Source of the DNA: JAFAVZ01 sp036009105
GTDB taxonomy: Bacteria > Acidobacteriota > Thermoanaerobaculia > Gp7-AA8
Direction of reading: 5' to 3'
Assembly: GCA_036009105.1 (NCBI GenBank)
Contig: DASYMJ010000018.1
Span: 1-6,582 of the forward strand
DNA length: 6,582 nucleotides
In this document: positions 5,225 through 6,582 of the stretch, one piece after another
How positions within the stretch are numbered: position 1 is the first letter of the stretch
Layout: the number at the start of each line of letters is the position of its first letter
The notes under the pieces: generated by a model
The model's database searches: none
What the model saw: the letters and a program-made list of their open reading frames with translations, nothing else
What the model was told of the DNA's origin: nothing
Translations under genes and position numbers: made by a program

Positions 5225-6349
5225 GTGACCCAGGCACTCTTTCTCGCACTCTTATCCGTCGCCGTACGCTTTTCGGCTCCGGTGCGGTACCCCTCGCCGG
5301 CAGGCCAGGTCGTCCTCGTGCACGACCTCAATGGGGATGGACGCCCTGAGATCATTGCCTCGGGCAACCATGTGGACGAGCTGTCGGAGCTGCCGATCCT
5401 GGTCAACCGCGGGGACGGCACCTTTGCGGCGGCGCCCCCGGTCGAAACGGGACTGGGCGAAACGCTGCAGGACGCCGGCGATTTGAACGGCGACGGCGTT
5501 GCGGATCTCCTCGCGTCGAACTTCTGGGGGAATGGCCTCTCGGTCTACCGCGGGCGCGGCTCCTTGCAATTCGAGCAGCCCGATTTCCGCGAAACGGCGA
5601 CGCACGGCGGCCCCTCCTGGATCACCGACTACGACGGCGATGGACTGCCCGACCTGGTGAGCCTGTCCTTCGGGTCCGGCAATCCCGTCCGCGTCCATCT
5701 GTTCCGCGGGCGCCACGATGGAACGCTGGCCCCCAGGATCACCTTCGAGACCGGCTTCGCAAACGGCGCATCACCATCCTTGCGGCGGATCAACGGATCC
5801 GTCGAGCTGCTGGTGGCCGAGCACTCGGCACATCTGGGACTCTTCCGTCTCACCGCCGGAGGCATCTCGATCCGGACCATTCCCATCAGCCCTGACTTCG
5901 ACCTGAGCTGTACTTTCGCCGATGTGAATGGCGACGGGGTGGCCGACATCATCGACACCACGGACGGCGAGCTCGGAACGGAGCAGCTGTTCGTGACCAT
6001 CGGCACCGCGGACGGCGGCTTCGGCCAGCGGCGGCAGATCGAGCAGCCGCGGCATGTGGCCTTCCCCGACGTCGTGCACGGCGGCGACATGGACGGCGAC
6101 GGGAACCTGGATCTGATCGTGAGCGATTTCCGCATGACCAGCCTCTACCTGTTTCGGGGAGACGGCACCGGTCGATTCGAGGAGGGCGCGGCCCTCGATG
6201 CGGGCGGTCCGGTGAACGACTTCAAAATCGCCGACCTGAATGGGGATGGGCGTCTCGACGTCGTCACCGCGAACAACGACCACTCGATCTCCGTCCTGAT
6301 CAACAACGGCCCCTCGGCGCCACCGAGACGCCGCGCCATCAGCCGATGA
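5225..6349 (+). CDS. Secreted seven-bladed VCBS/FG-GAP beta-propeller protein
   Basis: Encodes 374 residues from a GTG at 5225; no clear Shine-Dalgarno precedes it. The hydrophobic ALFLALLSVAV (residues 4-14) looks like a signal peptide, though the n-region has no positive charge and the cleavage site is unclear. The remainder is seven repeats of about 46-55 residues. Six contain the calcium-binding loop D-x-[DN]-G-D-G followed by a hydrophobic strand: starting at 34, 86, 135, 233, 288 and 337 (for example DLNGDGRPEII, DMDGDGNLDLI). A seventh unit near 187-197 keeps the spacing but has RINGSVELLV without the acidic ligands. Seven such units make a complete integrin-alpha-type propeller. Such proteins are extracellular or cell-surface and bind proteins or carbohydrates, with calcium as structural ion; the ligand is unknown. 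No extra catalytic domain is present, and the C-terminus is a short PPRRR tail. It is divergent from the sirtuin, and no functional link is evident. Confidence 0.88.
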   Translation: MTQALFLALLSVAVRFSAPVRYPSPAGQVVLVHDLNGDGRPEIIASGNHVDELSELPILVNRGDGTFAAAPPVETGLGETLQDAGDLNGDGVADLLASNFWGNGLSVYRGRGSLQFEQPDFRETATHGGPSWITDYDGDGLPDLVSLSFGSGNPVRVHLFRGRHDGTLAPRITFETGFANGASPSLRRINGSVELLVAEHSAHLGLFRLTAGGISIRTIPISPDFDLSCTFADVNGDGVADIIDTTDGELGTEQLFVTIGTADGGFGQRRQIEQPRHVAFPDVVHGGDMDGDGNLDLIVSDFRMTSLYLFRGDGTGRFEEGAALDAGGPVNDFKIADLNGDGRLDVVTANNDHSISVLINNGPSAPPRRRAISR

Positions 6350-6353
6350 CCGT

Positions 6354-6582
6354 CTACCAGCTCCCCCGTACCGACTGGTAGTCGAACAGCGCGTCCGAGT
6401 ACTCCTGCTCCAGCGGCGAGTCGGCGACCCCTCCGAGCTCCACGCGCGGGCGCGGCTGGGCGGGGGCGCGGCGCTGCGGAGAGACGTCCTGCGCGGTCTT
6501 GTACGGGATGGGCGGCGCGGGCATGTCGGGAGCAATGCCGCTCATTTTGGCGAGGACGAGGCTCTCCGCCTGGAGCTGGGAG
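6354..6582 (-). CDS. C-terminal end of an unidentified protein (partial)
   Basis: The minus-strand frame is open from the window edge to a TAG at 6354-6356, about 75 codons. The residues before the internal Met (complement of 6543-6545) read SQLQAESLVLAK without a stop, so this is most likely the tail of a longer protein rather than a 63-residue gene. G/C is preferred at third positions, as in the other genes, and the stop is four bases from the stop of the convergent propeller gene, both of which support real coding. The tail is proline- and arginine-rich and looks disordered (MPAPPIPYKTAQ, RRAPAQPRPRVELGG), ending in an acidic and aromatic segment (EQEYSDALFDYQ). No family is recognised. 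Confidence 0.55.
   Translation of the reverse strand, partial: SQLQAESLVLAKMSGIAPDMPAPPIPYKTAQDVSPQRRAPAQPRPRVELGGVADSPLEQEYSDALFDYQSVRGSW

Noticed and set aside
6354..6381. Inverted repeat CTACCAG / CTGGTAG at the convergent gene ends as a terminator
   Set aside because: The stem is only 7 bp with a 14-base loop and no T-run, and it lies within the minus-strand coding tail; too weak to call.
1..6582. Mobile element, CRISPR, tRNA/rRNA or defence system
   Set aside because: Apart from the short hairpin-pair repeat, no transposase, integrase, array of spaced repeats, cloverleaf-like sequence or defence domain was seen on either strand.

Overview
The window is GC-rich bacterial chromosomal DNA with strong G/C preference at third codon positions. 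It comes from a diderm: the left edge holds an outer-membrane barrel-like protein, and most other products carry Sec signal peptides. The gene mix (VCBS/FG-GAP propeller, class II sirtuin, Spy-like and DUF5666-like periplasmic proteins) suggests a soil or environmental lineage such as Acidobacteriota. That assignment is an inference from gene style; no phylogenetic marker is present.

Layout, left to right: (1) the N-terminal part of an outer-membrane beta-barrel-like protein on the minus strand, running off the left edge (1-528); (2) a tandem pair of plus-strand paralogues encoding small secreted proteins of a family I cannot name (572-1006 and 1089-1742). Each is preceded by a sigma70-type promoter, and the second carries a cysteine-rich C-terminal tail; (3) a 71-bp inverted-repeat element made of two GC-rich hairpins (1742-1812); (4) a membrane-anchored YkuE/YaeI-like metallophosphoesterase (1811-2950); (5) a 12-bp hairpin at a convergent junction; (6) a secreted two-repeat DUF5666-like protein (minus, 2971-3603), divergent from a Spy/CpxP-like LTxxQ protein (plus, 3819-4259). 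Their 215-bp shared upstream region contains a 20-bp-period tandem repeat that may be an operator; (7) a strong hairpin terminator; (8) a class II Sir2/SIRT4-like NAD-dependent protein deacylase gene (minus, about 4312-5204), broken by an apparent one-base deletion; (9) a seven-bladed VCBS/FG-GAP propeller protein (plus, 5225-6349); (10) the C-terminal end of an unidentified minus-strand protein running off the right edge.

The genes alternate in strand, so there is no multi-gene operon. The window reads as independent envelope or secretome genes plus one cytosolic sirtuin. I see no CRISPR array, tRNA, rRNA, transposase or defence cassette. The most unusual items are the secreted paralogue pair with its cysteine-rich extension and promoter-flanking direct repeats, the hairpin-pair repeat that abuts the phosphoesterase start, the putative operator between the divergent envelope genes, and the clean single-base frameshift in the sirtuin.
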